Below, in pieces: positions 1-8,593 of a stretch of DNA of 64,000 nt. The translations under genes were made by a program, and so were the position numbers. Every line of letters begins with the position of its first letter. The stretch's first letter is position 1. The notes below the pieces were generated by a model. It made no database searches. It was not told the origin of the DNA and was given only the letters and a program-made list of their open reading frames with translations. The stretch covers positions 1,136,501 through 1,200,500 of the forward strand of contig NZ_CP061204.1 in assembly GCF_014621775.1 (NCBI RefSeq), written 5' to 3'. The DNA comes from Stenotrophomonas sp. 169. GTDB lineage: Bacteria; Pseudomonadota; Gammaproteobacteria; Xanthomonadales; Xanthomonadaceae.

Positions 1-320
1 AACAGGCCATCGTTGACCGAGGCGATGCGGTAGGTGCCGGCCTGCTTGAGTTCGACGTCGAACACGCTACGGAACTTACCGGTGGCGCCATTCTGCGGCG
101 CTGCGGTGCTGCCATCCGGCGCGGTCACCACCACCGATTCCACGCGGATCGGCACGTGGTTGAAGTAGAACAGATCGTTGGACACCGCAGCGTCCACGGT
201 GATCCACGGGTCGGTACCGGCGATGACGGTCTGCGACGGCAGCAGCCATGCCTTGTGGGCAAGGGCAGAGAAGGGAAGGGCGGCGGCCAGGGCGGCGGCG
301 AGAACGAGCGTGCGCTTCAT
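1..320 (-). CDS. DUF4198-type exported protein, C-terminus cut by window edge
   Basis: Reading leftward from the ATG at 318-320, about 106 residues are present before the window ends. They open with a Sec signal peptide ([21 protein letters not shown]) followed by [14 protein letters not shown], the usual mature start of periplasmic DUF4198 proteins. DUF4198 proteins are beta-rich and are often found beside metal-uptake genes; the precise role is not known. It is the third gene after the PepSY and DUF2271 genes on the same strand, 88 bases from the DUF2271 stop. It is therefore probably the last visible gene of an operon expressed from the Fur-box-like site at 1641-1655. Family call from the N-terminal half only. 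Confidence 0.75.
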   Translation of the reverse strand, partial: MKRTLVLAAALAAALPFSALAHKAWLLPSQTVIAGTDPWITVDAAVSNDLFYFNHVPIRVESVVVTAPDGSTAAPQNGATGKFRSVFDVELKQAGTYRIASVNDGL

Positions 321-408
321 GGGCGTGTGACTCCGGAAGAAGAAAAAGTGCGGTAGAGGTCGGGCCCGGTTGCTACGCGAACCGGATCCGACCGCAGGAC
401 GTAAGGGA

Positions 409-927
409 TCAGGGCTTCACTGCCAGCGTGACCTTGCCCAGTTCGGTGCTGCCCTGCGCCGAGCCGGCCTGCGCGGTCTTCGCCGGCCAGGTGAAGGGCA
501 CTTTGACCAGCTCGCGGCCGCCGACTTCGCGCACTGCCTCCACCACCAGGGTGTAGTTGCCCGGCGCAAGCTGCTTCAACGCCGGTTGGCTGTCCTTGAA
601 TGACAGCGCATGCGTGCCGACCGGGCGGGTCGGGCCGGTCACACCGTCCACGGGAACCTCCAACGTGCGCCCGCTCTTGCGCCACCACTGGCGCAGGTCC
701 GGCAACCACTTGGTGCCATGGCCTTCGCTGTTGCCGGTCTGCTGGTACCACACCGACAGGTTGGCGGCGACCTTCTGGTCGGCCCCTTCCAGCCACACTG
801 CCACGTAAGGCCGGTGGTATTCGGCAACGTTGAGCTTGGGCACCTCGACGGTGATGTCCAGGGTGGTTGCGTAGGCCGGCGAGGTGGCCAGCAGGCCACT
901 GAGGGCGATGGTGAGGGTGACGCGCAT
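409..927 (-). CDS. DUF2271 domain exported protein
   Basis: This 172-residue protein has a signal peptide (cleavage near SPAYA-TT). The body matches the DUF2271 pattern: a first strand with [10 protein letters not shown], then [23 protein letters not shown], then a tryptophan-rich [14 protein letters not shown] segment. The domain resembles a small beta-sandwich, and its biochemical function is not established. The gene lies between the PepSY membrane protein (31 bases upstream) and the DUF4198 protein. This three-gene set recurs in gammaproteobacterial iron-responsive loci, so a role in iron acquisition or reduction at the envelope is inferred, not shown. Confidence 0.85.
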   Translation of the reverse strand: MRVTLTIALSGLLATSPAYATTLDITVEVPKLNVAEYHRPYVAVWLEGADQKVAANLSVWYQQTGNSEGHGTKWLPDLRQWWRKSGRTLEVPVDGVTGPTRPVGTHALSFKDSQPALKQLAPGNYTLVVEAVREVGGRELVKVPFTWPAKTAQAGSAQGSTELGKVTLAVKP

Positions 928-958
928 GGGCGGCTCCAGCAGGGAGGGGACGGGAAGG

Positions 959-1597
959 TCAGTGGATCAACAGCAGGGCGATCAGCAACGGAATCAGCAG
1001 GCCCAGGCCCACCAGCGGCCAGGTCATGCGCCGCTGCCGCGCATGCAGGTGCAGCAGGAACAGGCCGGTGATGCAGAACACCAGGCAGGCAACGGCGAAC
1101 ACATCCAGGAACCAGCCCCAGGCAGGGCCCGCGTTGCGGCCCTTGTGCAGGTCGTTGAGGTAGGACACCGCGCCGCGCGAGGTGGATTCGAATTCCACCG
1201 CGCCGCTTTCACGGTCGATGCTCAGCCACGCATCGCCACCGGGACGCGGCAGTGACAGGTAGATTTCTTCCGGCGACCACTCCGCGGCACGGCCGCCGAT
1301 GGAGGTGCCCAGCTCGCCATCCAGCCACTGGCGTACTGCGCGCGGCACCGGTGCGTTGCCCTCTTCGCGGTCGCCGAGCTGGCCCAGCACCGTGGGGGGC
1401 AGCGACAGCTGACGATGCTGCACGTCCGGCGTCGCCTCGATCTTCGCCGCGTGGTTCAACGTGATACCGGTGATCGCGAACAGCAGCATGCCGATCAGGC
1501 AGACCGCCGAGCTGATCCAGTGCCATTGATGCAGCGTCCGCAGCCAGAAACCGCGGCTCTGCTGCTGTTGCACGGAGGTAGAGACGGAACGGCTCAC
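959..1597 (-). CDS. PepSY-associated transmembrane protein
   Basis: The 212-residue membrane protein has an N-terminal transmembrane helix ([21 protein letters not shown]), a periplasmic PepSY-like region with conserved [16 protein letters not shown] and [11 protein letters not shown], and two more helices near residues 145-165 and 188-208. PepSY-TM proteins commonly accompany siderophore receptors and may take part in ferric-siderophore reduction at the inner membrane. The start shown is GTG at 1595-1597. No strong ribosome-binding site is visible, and an in-frame GTG eight codons later is an alternative. It is the first gene of the PepSY-DUF2271-DUF4198 run, and the Fur-box-like palindrome at 1641-1655 lies 44 bases upstream. 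Confidence 0.85.
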   Translation of the reverse strand: MSRSVSTSVQQQQSRGFWLRTLHQWHWISSAVCLIGMLLFAITGITLNHAAKIEATPDVQHRQLSLPPTVLGQLGDREEGNAPVPRAVRQWLDGELGTSIGGRAAEWSPEEIYLSLPRPGGDAWLSIDRESGAVEFESTSRGAVSYLNDLHKGRNAGPAWGWFLDVFAVACLVFCITGLFLLHLHARQRRMTWPLVGLGLLIPLLIALLLIH

Positions 1598-1640
1598 GCG
1601 GAAGGGTAGGGCTCAAGGAGACGGGGCATTACAGCATTGA

Positions 1641-1655
1641 TGAGAATAGTTCGCA
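1641..1655 (-). promoter_or_regulatory. Fur-box-like palindrome upstream of the PepSY operon
   Basis: TGAGAATAGTTCGCA has the 7-1-7 half-site layout of a Fur box. It is nearly identical to the site at 8409-8423 (TGCGAATAGTTCGCG on the minus strand). It lies just upstream of the leftward PepSY gene, where an iron-repressed promoter would be expected. Confidence 0.6.
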
Positions 1656-1664
1656 ATTAGGTGG

Positions 1665-1706
1665 GTAGTGACGGCCGCTGGCCGTCAAGCTTCGCGGCCG
1701 TCACTC
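1665..1706. repeat. SMAG-type palindromic repeat
   Basis: Begins GTAG and contains the stem GACGGCC/GGCCGTC, followed by a second GGCCGTCAC arm in inverted order. It fills the gap between the PepSY gene's upstream region and the stop of the first TonB-dependent receptor. It could act as a transcription terminator or mRNA-stabilising hairpin. Confidence 0.75.
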
Positions 1707-1714
1707 CCGGGTCG

Positions 1715-4096
1715 TCAGAACGAGAAGTTCAGGCTCACCCAGACGCTGCGGGCCTTGTCCTTGTTGTTGTAGTCGTCTTCGAACAGCACCTCGTTGGTGC
1801 CGTCAGCGAATGCGCCGTCGCCGTCCAGGTCGTTGAAGGTGGCCTGGTAGGTAGTGAAGTCGCGGTCCAGCAGATTGTTGATGCGGGCGTTGACCGTCAG
1901 CCACTGCGTTGCCTCGAACGAGGCGCCCAGATGCAAGACGGTGTAGTCCTTGTAGTACTGCGGCTGTCCGCTGAGGGTGCTGACGCCCCGGTACCGCTTG
2001 GAGCGCATCTCGCCGGTCAGGAACACGTTGAAACGCTCGCTGGCCTGCCAGTCGAAGGTGGCGTTGGCCATGTGCTTGGCACTCAGGCCCAGCGGCAGGC
2101 CTTTTTCCGCACCGCTCTTCTGTTCGCTGTCGGTGTAGGTGTAGTTGGCGCGCAACGCGAAGCGATCGCTGATCGCCCAACGGCCCGCCACTTCCACGCC
2201 CTGGATGACCACCTCATCGATGTTCACCGTGCGGTTGCTGTTGGCATAGCCGAGCTCGCCGAACTCACCGGTGCTGCTGCACGCCAGCGTCAGCGCCGGG
2301 CCGCACGGCTGGTTGGCGATCTTGTCGTCGAATTTATTGTGGAACACCGTAGCGTTGGCGCTGTGGCCTGCGGGATGCTGCCAGTACACCGCCAGTTCGG
2401 TGCTGGTGCTGGTTTCCGGCTGCAGATCCGGATTGCCATACAGCGGCGTGGTGCCCTGGCCGCCGAAGCCGGTGACGCCGTCATACAGCTGGGTGGTCTT
2501 GGGCGTCTTGAAGCCGGTACTGACGCCGCCCTTCATGGTCCAGGCGTCGTTGAACGTATAGACGCCGTACACGCGCGGGCTGAGGTGGTTGCCGAACACT
2601 TCGTGGTCATCGAAGCGCAGGCCGTAGGTCAGCGCGAATGGCGCGGTGATGTTCCACGTGTCTTCGGCGAACACCGAATACATGTTGTGGTCCTGGGTCT
2701 GCCCGGGATTGCCGGTTTCCATGCCGAACACACCGTCGGTAAGCTCACCGCGGATGACCTGCGCACCGACCACGGCGATGTGCTCGCCCGCGGCCTGGAA
2801 CGGGATGTCCAGCTTGGCATCCAGGGTGTATTGCGCGCTCTCCAGCGTGCGCTTCGGGCGTGGCAGGAAGGTGGCTTCGGCCGTTGCGCGGCGCTGTGCC
2901 TCGGTCTGCCCGGCGTATGCGCCGGTGGCGTTGAGCATCTGCAGTAGCTGGCGGCGTTCGTCGACGGTGAACGGCATCGTGCGGCCATCGTTGTTGGTGG
3001 CGACGTGGGCCAGTGACACCAGGCTGCGGCCGAAACTCCAGTCGCCTTCGTGGGTAAGCGCCCACGCATCACGGGTGAACTCCTGGCTGGCGCTGTAGCC
3101 CACCCGCGGATCGGCGCGCACACAGTTGCGGCGGGTGATGCAGGTGGTGGTGTTGCCGCGCCGAATGGAGGCGATGCCGTCCACCGTGCCGACCGGGTAT
3201 TCCTCGACGCCGGCGTCGTTGATCTTGACCGAGTTGTCGTACTCCTGGCGCGAGGTGTCGAAATCCAGCGTGACGCGCTGCGCGTCGGAGACGTTCCACT
3301 CCAGACTGACACCGCCCGCCTTGTTGGTGTTGTCCACCGTCTTGCCGCCTGCGCCGAAGCCCAGCGGACGCGTGTGCTCGACGCCGGCCGGATCGGTGGA
3401 CGGCGAGTACACCGGATTGGATGCCTTGCGGTCGTACCAGCTGGCGCGTGCGCTGAGGTTGAGCACGCCGGGCACCAGCGGTCCGGTGAGGAACGCGTCG
3501 ACCGTGGTGTCATCGCCGAACTGGTCATCGGTTTCGAACGTGCGACCGATGGTGGCCGAGCCGTGCCAGCTGTCCAGGTTGCGCTTGGTGATTACATTGA
3601 TCACCCCACCCATCGCATCGGCACCGTACAGGGTCGAGGCCGGGCCGCGGATCACTTCGATGCGTTCGATCGCATCCAGCGGCGGGATGTGGTTGAACTG
3701 GTTGCCACCGAAGTTGTTCGGGTAGATGTCGCCGTGGTTGTTCTGGCGCCGACCGTTGATCAGCAGCAGGGTGTAATCCGAGCCCATGCCGCGCATCGAG
3801 ACGCTGCCTTGGCCCGTCTTGTCGCGCGTCTCGCCCACGTCCACACCTTCCAGGTCACGCACGGCATCCAGCAGCGTCATGTAGGGACGCTTGGCCAGTT
3901 CTTCGCGGGTGATGACCGAGATGCTGGCCGGTGCATCGGTGATCTTCTGCTCGAAACCGGATGCGGTGACGACCACCTGGTCGAGGGTGCGCGGCGCGGC
4001 GACGTCGGCCAAGGCCGGCGCAGCAAGTGCGCACAGCAGGGCGCTGGACAGAACGGTACGGGAAACGGACGAACGCAGACGATGGCGCTGGGCCAT
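1715..4096 (-). CDS. TonB-dependent outer-membrane receptor, FepA/CirA type
   Basis: The 793-residue protein has a signal peptide ending near ALAAPALA-D, a TonB box-like segment (LDQVVVTAS), and a plug domain with ITREELAKRPYMTLLDAVRD and RIEVIRGPASTLYGADAMGGVINVITKR. A long beta-barrel follows and ends in aromatic SVWVSLNFSF, the usual outer-membrane insertion signal. Length and plug motifs fit receptors for ferric siderophores of the FepA/CirA/IrgA group. The ligand cannot be read from sequence. An RBS-like GAGG precedes the ATG. It follows a small membrane protein gene (4244-4642) and the Fur-like site at 4759-4777 on the same strand, so iron repression is likely. Confidence 0.9.
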   Translation of the reverse strand: MAQRHRLRSSVSRTVLSSALLCALAAPALADVAAPRTLDQVVVTASGFEQKITDAPASISVITREELAKRPYMTLLDAVRDLEGVDVGETRDKTGQGSVSMRGMGSDYTLLLINGRRQNNHGDIYPNNFGGNQFNHIPPLDAIERIEVIRGPASTLYGADAMGGVINVITKRNLDSWHGSATIGRTFETDDQFGDDTTVDAFLTGPLVPGVLNLSARASWYDRKASNPVYSPSTDPAGVEHTRPLGFGAGGKTVDNTNKAGGVSLEWNVSDAQRVTLDFDTSRQEYDNSVKINDAGVEEYPVGTVDGIASIRRGNTTTCITRRNCVRADPRVGYSASQEFTRDAWALTHEGDWSFGRSLVSLAHVATNNDGRTMPFTVDERRQLLQMLNATGAYAGQTEAQRRATAEATFLPRPKRTLESAQYTLDAKLDIPFQAAGEHIAVVGAQVIRGELTDGVFGMETGNPGQTQDHNMYSVFAEDTWNITAPFALTYGLRFDDHEVFGNHLSPRVYGVYTFNDAWTMKGGVSTGFKTPKTTQLYDGVTGFGGQGTTPLYGNPDLQPETSTSTELAVYWQHPAGHSANATVFHNKFDDKIANQPCGPALTLACSSTGEFGELGYANSNRTVNIDEVVIQGVEVAGRWAISDRFALRANYTYTDSEQKSGAEKGLPLGLSAKHMANATFDWQASERFNVFLTGEMRSKRYRGVSTLSGQPQYYKDYTVLHLGASFEATQWLTVNARINNLLDRDFTTYQATFNDLDGDGAFADGTNEVLFEDDYNNKDKARSVWVSLNFSF

Positions 4097-4243
4097 GGCG
4101 GTAACCTCGAGAAGATGCAGGAAGGCGCCGCACCGGTGCGCAGGGCATGCGGTGCAGGGCGGGACAGCCCGATGCGGGCGGCGGGTAACGGACGCAGGTA
4201 CGGCATCAACGCGTTCGCCTGAGCGGCGGACACGGAAGGTGGA

Positions 4244-4642
4244 TCAGCCCAGCGGAGGCGCTTGCCCACGTTGCTGGCGTCGGCCCGGGGCATCGGCACG
4301 GCGCGGCTGCGCACTGGCGTGACGCCAGTCGCGGGAATCGGCGGGCGCTGCGATGGCCGCCGCAATCAATATCGTCCAGCCGCGCAGGCAGCCCGCTTCA
4401 GTAGCGGACGTGGACGCGGAGCAGGCTTCCTCGGCCGCCAGCGCAGCGCGACGCAGTTTCGCCGGCGCCGACTCGTGCAGCGGCAGTTCGCCACCACCGC
4501 GTTCTTCCACCGGCATCTGCAGCAGGGCCGATGGCACGTCAACGACGCTTTCGTGCGACACCACCGCCAGCGACCCCAGCAACAGCGCCAGCATCGCCAC
4601 CCACGCCAGCAGGCTGGCCAGCGCAGGACGCTGGCCGCGCAT
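4244..4642 (-). CDS. Small membrane protein upstream of a TonB-dependent receptor
   Basis: I place the start at the internal ATG at 4640-4642 (132 residues). It begins MRGQRPALASLLAW, which leads directly into a hydrophobic helix (about residues 8-28). The longer frame back to 4762 has an arginine/histidine-rich, non-protein-like leader and would overlap the Fur-like site. A second, weaker hydrophobic segment (GWTILIAAAIAAP) follows, then a basic tail. I do not recognise a family. An analogous single-helix gene precedes the second receptor (7981-8364), so a partnership with TonB-dependent uptake is possible. Confidence 0.55.
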   Translation of the reverse strand: MRGQRPALASLLAWVAMLALLLGSLAVVSHESVVDVPSALLQMPVEERGGGELPLHESAPAKLRRAALAAEEACSASTSATEAGCLRGWTILIAAAIAAPADSRDWRHASAQPRRADAPGRRQQRGQAPPLG

Positions 4643-4758
4643 GGCGGTACCGAGTTGATGGTGGCGGTGCGGATGACGCAAGCAGGTGGACCCCGATAGG
4701 GCAGCCGACGGATGCCGGCGTGCACGGGGCGTGATTGTAGTGAGAGTCGTTCGCCGTT

Positions 4759-4777
4759 GCAAATGAGAACGATTATT
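4759..4777 (-). promoter_or_regulatory. Fur-box-like site upstream of the first receptor operon
   Basis: GCAAATGAGAACGATTATT matches most positions of the Fur consensus built from GATAAT-type hexamers. It lies upstream of the leftward small membrane gene and receptor. Confidence is moderate because the half-sites are imperfect. Confidence 0.6.
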
Positions 4778-4804
4778 GAAGTGGCGGATGCGAGGGGATG
4801 CCGC

Positions 4805-5482
4805 CTACACCTCGCTCCACCGCCGCAGGAGATTGTGATACACCCCGCTCAACTGCAGCAGCGAAAGCGCCTCTGCGTCAGCGCTGCGCAGTCGTTCCAG
4901 GGCGGTATCCATCTCCCACAGCAGGCGGCGCTGTCCATCGTCGCGGATCATGCTCTGCACCCAGAAAAAGGCGGCCGTGCGTTCGCCACGGCTGACCGGA
5001 TTGACCTGGTGCAGGCTGCTGGACGGATAGAGGATGAGATCGCCTGCGGGCAGCTTCACCTCGTGCTCGCCGTAGGTGTCGCTGATGACCAGTTCGCCGC
5101 CGTCGTAGTCGTCCGGGTCGGACAGGAACAGCGTGCACGACACGTCGGAACGCAGATAGCCGCCGGCATCGTTGGCCATCACCGCACCGTCTACGTGGAA
5201 CCCGTAGTGGCCGCCACCGTGGTACCGGTTGAAGCGGGGTGGCAGGATCTTCAACGGCAACGCGGCCGCGAAGAACAGCGGGTTGCGCTGCAACGCGGCC
5301 AGTACGGTGGTGCCCAGCGCCGCTTTCAACGGCGAGCTGTCGGGCAACTGCTGGTTGTGCTTCACCGGCGCGCCCTGCCGTCCCACGGTTTCGCGGCCGT
5401 CGGTCCAGTCGGCCGACCGCAGGCGACCCTGCAGGCCGGCCAGTTCTTCAGCATTGAGCACGTCGGGGATGTGCAGCAGCAT
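4805..5482 (-). CDS. piuC: Fe(II)/2-oxoglutarate-dependent dioxygenase, PiuC/PKHD type
   Basis: The 225-residue length is typical of PKHD-type hydroxylases. The double-stranded beta-helix carries the iron facial triad H96-x-D98 (GFHVDGAV) and H158 ([10 protein letters not shown]), with the 2-oxoglutarate-binding arginine R168 (GERTA). [12 protein letters not shown] and [31 protein letters not shown] are family signatures. The substrate of PiuC is not established; in pseudomonads the gene sits beside the PiuA siderophore receptor, as it does here (57 bases downstream of the receptor stop, same strand). It should be cytoplasmic and co-expressed under iron limitation from the 8409-8423 site. Confidence 0.93.
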   Translation of the reverse strand: MLLHIPDVLNAEELAGLQGRLRSADWTDGRETVGRQGAPVKHNQQLPDSSPLKAALGTTVLAALQRNPLFFAAALPLKILPPRFNRYHGGGHYGFHVDGAVMANDAGGYLRSDVSCTLFLSDPDDYDGGELVISDTYGEHEVKLPAGDLILYPSSSLHQVNPVSRGERTAAFFWVQSMIRDDGQRRLLWEMDTALERLRSADAEALSLLQLSGVYHNLLRRWSEV

Positions 5483-5539
5483 GGAAGTGCTCCAGTGGGG
5501 CAGGGCGCGGGCCGCTGTGTACGGCCCGCGCCTGACGAC

Positions 5540-7864
5540 TCAGAAACGGATGTCTGCGCTCAGCAGGAACGTACGCGGTGCACCCGGTGTGTAACGGTAC
5601 CCGCTCTTGTTGATCGCAGCCACGTACTGCTTGTCGAACACGTTGTAGGCGTTCAAGCGCAGCACCAGGAAGTCGCTGACCGGGTAGGACAGCACCGCGT
5701 CATACACGGTGTAGGACTTGGTGAAGGCTGGCGTGCCCACCGCCCCGTCCGTGCCGCGATGCATCGCGCTGCTGTAACGCAGGCCACCGCCAACGGTCAG
5801 GCCGAACGGAAGCTGATACGTGCTCCACGCCGTGAAGGCATCATCGGGTGTATAGGTCAGGTTGCTTGTGCCATCGGCTGCAACGTTCGTCCCCTCCTTC
5901 ACTTCGGTGTCCAGATGGCTGTAGCCGGCTGACAGCGACCAGTTGTCGGTCAGCCGGCCTACGGCCGACAGTTCAACGCCCCGCACGCGCTTGCTACCGG
6001 TCTGGGTCGGGTTGCCCGCATCGTCCAGCACCTGCGTGTTGATTTCATTCTCCACATCGGTCTGGAAGATCGCCATGTTGAATGCCAGCGCATCGTCGAG
6101 GAACGCCCACTTGCTGCCGACTTCGAACGTCTTCGCTTCCTGCGGATCCAGGCGCGGATTGTCCAGGCTGCTGGCCGAACTGCTGAGGGCGAAATTGCTG
6201 CCGCCCGGCGGCTGCTGCGACAGCGCGTAGTTCGCGTACACGCTTGCCGCATCGCCCACCTTGTACAACGCGCCGAGCTTCCAGTTCAACAACGTGTCCG
6301 AGGCTTTCAGGGTGGGCACGCCCAGCACCGTACCTGCTGGGTTGCTGCCACAGGCGGGGCCCGCGCGGCCACCGCAGACCACGGCGCTGGCGTACTCCGT
6401 GTTGTAGTGATCCGCGCGCACGCCAGCCGTCAACAGGAGGCTTTCGCCGAAGTGCAGCGTGTCGAACAGATACACCGAAGAGGTGGTGGTCTTGCCGTGC
6501 GCATCGGCACCGTTGTGTGCCCAGCTCAGTCCCCCCACGTTCCAGTCCGGGTCATACAGATTCGCCGCCGGCCAACTGCTGCCGCCGGTGACGGCCTGGC
6601 CGAAGCTGTCCATTTCTTCGCGGGTGAATTCCACGCCGGTGCTGAGGTTGTGCGCGATGGCGCCGGTGGCGAAGTCGGCGCGCAGGTTGAGCTGGTCGGT
6701 CAGCAACGTGTTGCGCTGGTCTTTCAACGTGGGCAGGCTGCGCGCGATGGTATACGTGGACAGGTCGTTGCGGTCGGTATAGCGGATGTTTCCGCTCGGC
6801 GCGCCGTTGCTGGCGCGTGTGCCGGTGCCCATGAACGCGGTGAGCAGGTAATCCTGTTCGGTACGGCCCCAGCGCGCGGTGTTGGTCAGGCGCACGGCGT
6901 CGTTGAAGTCGTGTTCGATGCGGAACGTGGCCATCTTCGCGGTGACCTCGTCATGGTCCGCGCGCGTGCCGTAGAAGTTCTGCGGATCCACCGGGCGGCC
7001 AGCCAGGGCCTCCAGCGTGGGTTGCGGGCTCCAGCCGGGCAGGCCAACGGTGGGCACGCCGCCGTCGGGTACGTTGTCCTGGTCCACGTAGAGCAGGTTC
7101 AGCACGTAGCGGGTGTCCGTCCCCAGGCCGAATGCCAGCGACGGCGCAATGCCCCAGCGCGAGGTGTTCACGTGGTCGCGGCCGGGCTGGTCGCTGTCCT
7201 GCCACACGGCATTCAGGCGCAGCGCACTGGTCGCTCCCAGCGACTGGTTCCAGTCGGCGGTGGCGCGGCGTTGCTGGTCACTGCCCAGGCTGGCGGTGCC
7301 GGATACTTCATCGTGCAGGGTGGCCTGCTTGCTGACCATGTTGATCGCACCGGTCGGTGCCGAACGCCCGTTGTCGGTGCCGGCCGGACCCTTGGTGATC
7401 TCCACCTGTTCGGTGTTGAAGACATCGCGGGAGATGGAGCCCAGGTCGCGCACGCCGTCGACGAACAGGCTGCTGGAGGTATCGAAGCCCCGCATGTACA
7501 GCGCATCACCGGTGGCGGTGTTGCCGTTCTCGCCGACGAAGAAGGTGCCCACGCCCGGGCTGTTGCGCAGCGCTTCGGTCAGTGTGGTGGCGCCCTGCTG
7601 GTTGAACAGGTCCGCGGTGATCACCTGGATGGTCTGTGGCGTGTCCTGCAGGGACTGGGTGAACTTCGGCGAGGCGACTTTGTCGGCCTTGTAGCCGCGC
7701 GTGGCGTGCACATCGACCTTGTCCAGCGTGCGTGCGCCGTCGTTGTCATCGGCGAAGGCAAGCGAGGGCAGGGCGGCCAGGCCAAGCCCCGCGGCCAGAC
7801 TGGCGGTCGCCAGCGGCAGGCGACGGAGTGGGGCGGCATGCTTGCGGCTCTTGATCGGATTCAT
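5540..7864 (-). CDS. piuA: TonB-dependent catecholate siderophore receptor, Fiu/PiuA type
   Basis: This 774-residue receptor has a signal peptide (ALPSLAFA-DD), a TonB box region (TLDKVDVHATR), and a plug with SLQDTPQTIQVITADLFNQQGATTLTEALRNSPGV and FVDGVRDLGSISRDVFNTEQVEITKGPAG. These signatures are typical of the siderophore-receptor branch that includes Fiu. The barrel ends in RTFLLSADIRF, and a short disulfide-like loop (VVCGGRAGPACG) lies in an extracellular loop. PiuC follows directly, matching the piuA-piuC pairing known in other gammaproteobacteria. Fiu/PiuA-type receptors take up monomeric catechol-iron complexes and can admit catechol-conjugated antibiotics; specificity here is inferred. 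Confidence 0.9.
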   Translation of the reverse strand: MNPIKSRKHAAPLRRLPLATASLAAGLGLAALPSLAFADDNDGARTLDKVDVHATRGYKADKVASPKFTQSLQDTPQTIQVITADLFNQQGATTLTEALRNSPGVGTFFVGENGNTATGDALYMRGFDTSSSLFVDGVRDLGSISRDVFNTEQVEITKGPAGTDNGRSAPTGAINMVSKQATLHDEVSGTASLGSDQQRRATADWNQSLGATSALRLNAVWQDSDQPGRDHVNTSRWGIAPSLAFGLGTDTRYVLNLLYVDQDNVPDGGVPTVGLPGWSPQPTLEALAGRPVDPQNFYGTRADHDEVTAKMATFRIEHDFNDAVRLTNTARWGRTEQDYLLTAFMGTGTRASNGAPSGNIRYTDRNDLSTYTIARSLPTLKDQRNTLLTDQLNLRADFATGAIAHNLSTGVEFTREEMDSFGQAVTGGSSWPAANLYDPDWNVGGLSWAHNGADAHGKTTTSSVYLFDTLHFGESLLLTAGVRADHYNTEYASAVVCGGRAGPACGSNPAGTVLGVPTLKASDTLLNWKLGALYKVGDAASVYANYALSQQPPGGSNFALSSSASSLDNPRLDPQEAKTFEVGSKWAFLDDALAFNMAIFQTDVENEINTQVLDDAGNPTQTGSKRVRGVELSAVGRLTDNWSLSAGYSHLDTEVKEGTNVAADGTSNLTYTPDDAFTAWSTYQLPFGLTVGGGLRYSSAMHRGTDGAVGTPAFTKSYTVYDAVLSYPVSDFLVLRLNAYNVFDKQYVAAINKSGYRYTPGAPRTFLLSADIRF

Positions 7865-7980
7865 GGGCAGGGCTTCGGTAATGGCGGGTAGCTACCCGCC
7901 AGGTCACAACAGGGCTGCGCCTGGCCAACGGCCGGCGGCGTGCAGATGGGGATTGCGCCGAAGCCCGCGGGCGACGGCGG

Positions 7981-8364
7981 TCAGGTGTCGCGCGGAGGCG
8001 CCTGACCCAGCGGACGACGCGGCCGTTGCGCGTGGAACGCCAGCGCCTCGACCGGTGCCTGCGTTTTGGCTGCCGCACGTGCGAACAGTGCCGTGGGGGC
8101 GACCGGCTTCATGCTCGGCGGCTTGTTGCGGCCGGGTTCCGGTTCGGCTTCGGTCGCCCTCATGGCCTGCTCGAAGGGCACGCCTGGATAGGGTGCCGGG
8201 TCAGCCGCTCGAAGCACAGCGCTGTGCCGGTCGGCGTGCAGCGGGACCACACCGGCGCCAGCGACCTGCCAGAGCAGCAGCACCATCACCACAGCCCACG
8301 CTACCCACGCTCCGCAATGCGGAGGGGCGGAAGGATCCGAAGGACAGGGCAGGCCAGGATTCAC
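7981..8364 (-). CDS. Small single-helix membrane protein upstream of the PiuA-type receptor
   Basis: The frame is open back to an ATG at 8424, but that ATG lies inside the Fur-like palindrome at 8409-8423. I therefore prefer the in-frame GTG at 8362-8364 (127 residues, MNPGLPCPSDPSAPPH). A hydrophobic helix (GAWVAWAVVMVLLLWQVAGAGVV) follows, then a proline/alanine-rich, probably periplasmic tail with no recognisable domain. Its gene order (Fur site, small membrane gene, receptor) repeats that at 4244-4642, although the two proteins share no obvious sequence beyond the helix. Function unknown. Confidence 0.5.
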   Translation of the reverse strand: MNPGLPCPSDPSAPPHCGAWVAWAVVMVLLLWQVAGAGVVPLHADRHSAVLRAADPAPYPGVPFEQAMRATEAEPEPGRNKPPSMKPVAPTALFARAAAKTQAPVEALAFHAQRPRRPLGQAPPRDT

Positions 8365-8408
8365 GCAGAACGGGTTCCGACACACAATGTTACAAATCGT
8401 AGCAGTAA

Positions 8409-8423
8409 CGCGAACTATTCGCA
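8409..8423 (-). promoter_or_regulatory. Fur-box-like palindrome upstream of the piuA-piuC operon
   Basis: On the minus strand this reads TGCGAATAGTTCGCG, differing by only two bases from the 1641-1655 site (read on the plus strand). Its location 45 bases before the preferred GTG start of the small membrane gene suggests iron control of the leftward operon. It is also about 170 bases upstream of the divergent SbnB-like gene. Confidence 0.6.
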
Positions 8424-8593
8424 TCTACAGAATTGCGCTGCTGCGAGGTGAGTCACATCAGGGTCGGATAATCCCGGAAATGGGGGTACGTACAACCCAG
8501 ACGCTCGCCGCACAGGGCATTGCGTCAAGGATTCCACACGGCACTGCCTCTTAGCCTTTGCAGCGCCACTATCGGCTCTTCTGGCTCATTCCC

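Noticed and set aside
1661..2947. 428-codon plus-strand frame opposite the first TonB-dependent receptor
   Set aside because: Shadow frame in GC-rich DNA; the minus strand encodes a complete receptor with signal peptide and plug motifs.
8365..8424. ATG at 8422-8424 as start of the small membrane protein before piuA
   Set aside because: It overlaps the Fur-like palindrome (8409-8423), and the peptide from 8424 to 8364 is unlike a signal or membrane leader; the GTG at 8364 is preferred.
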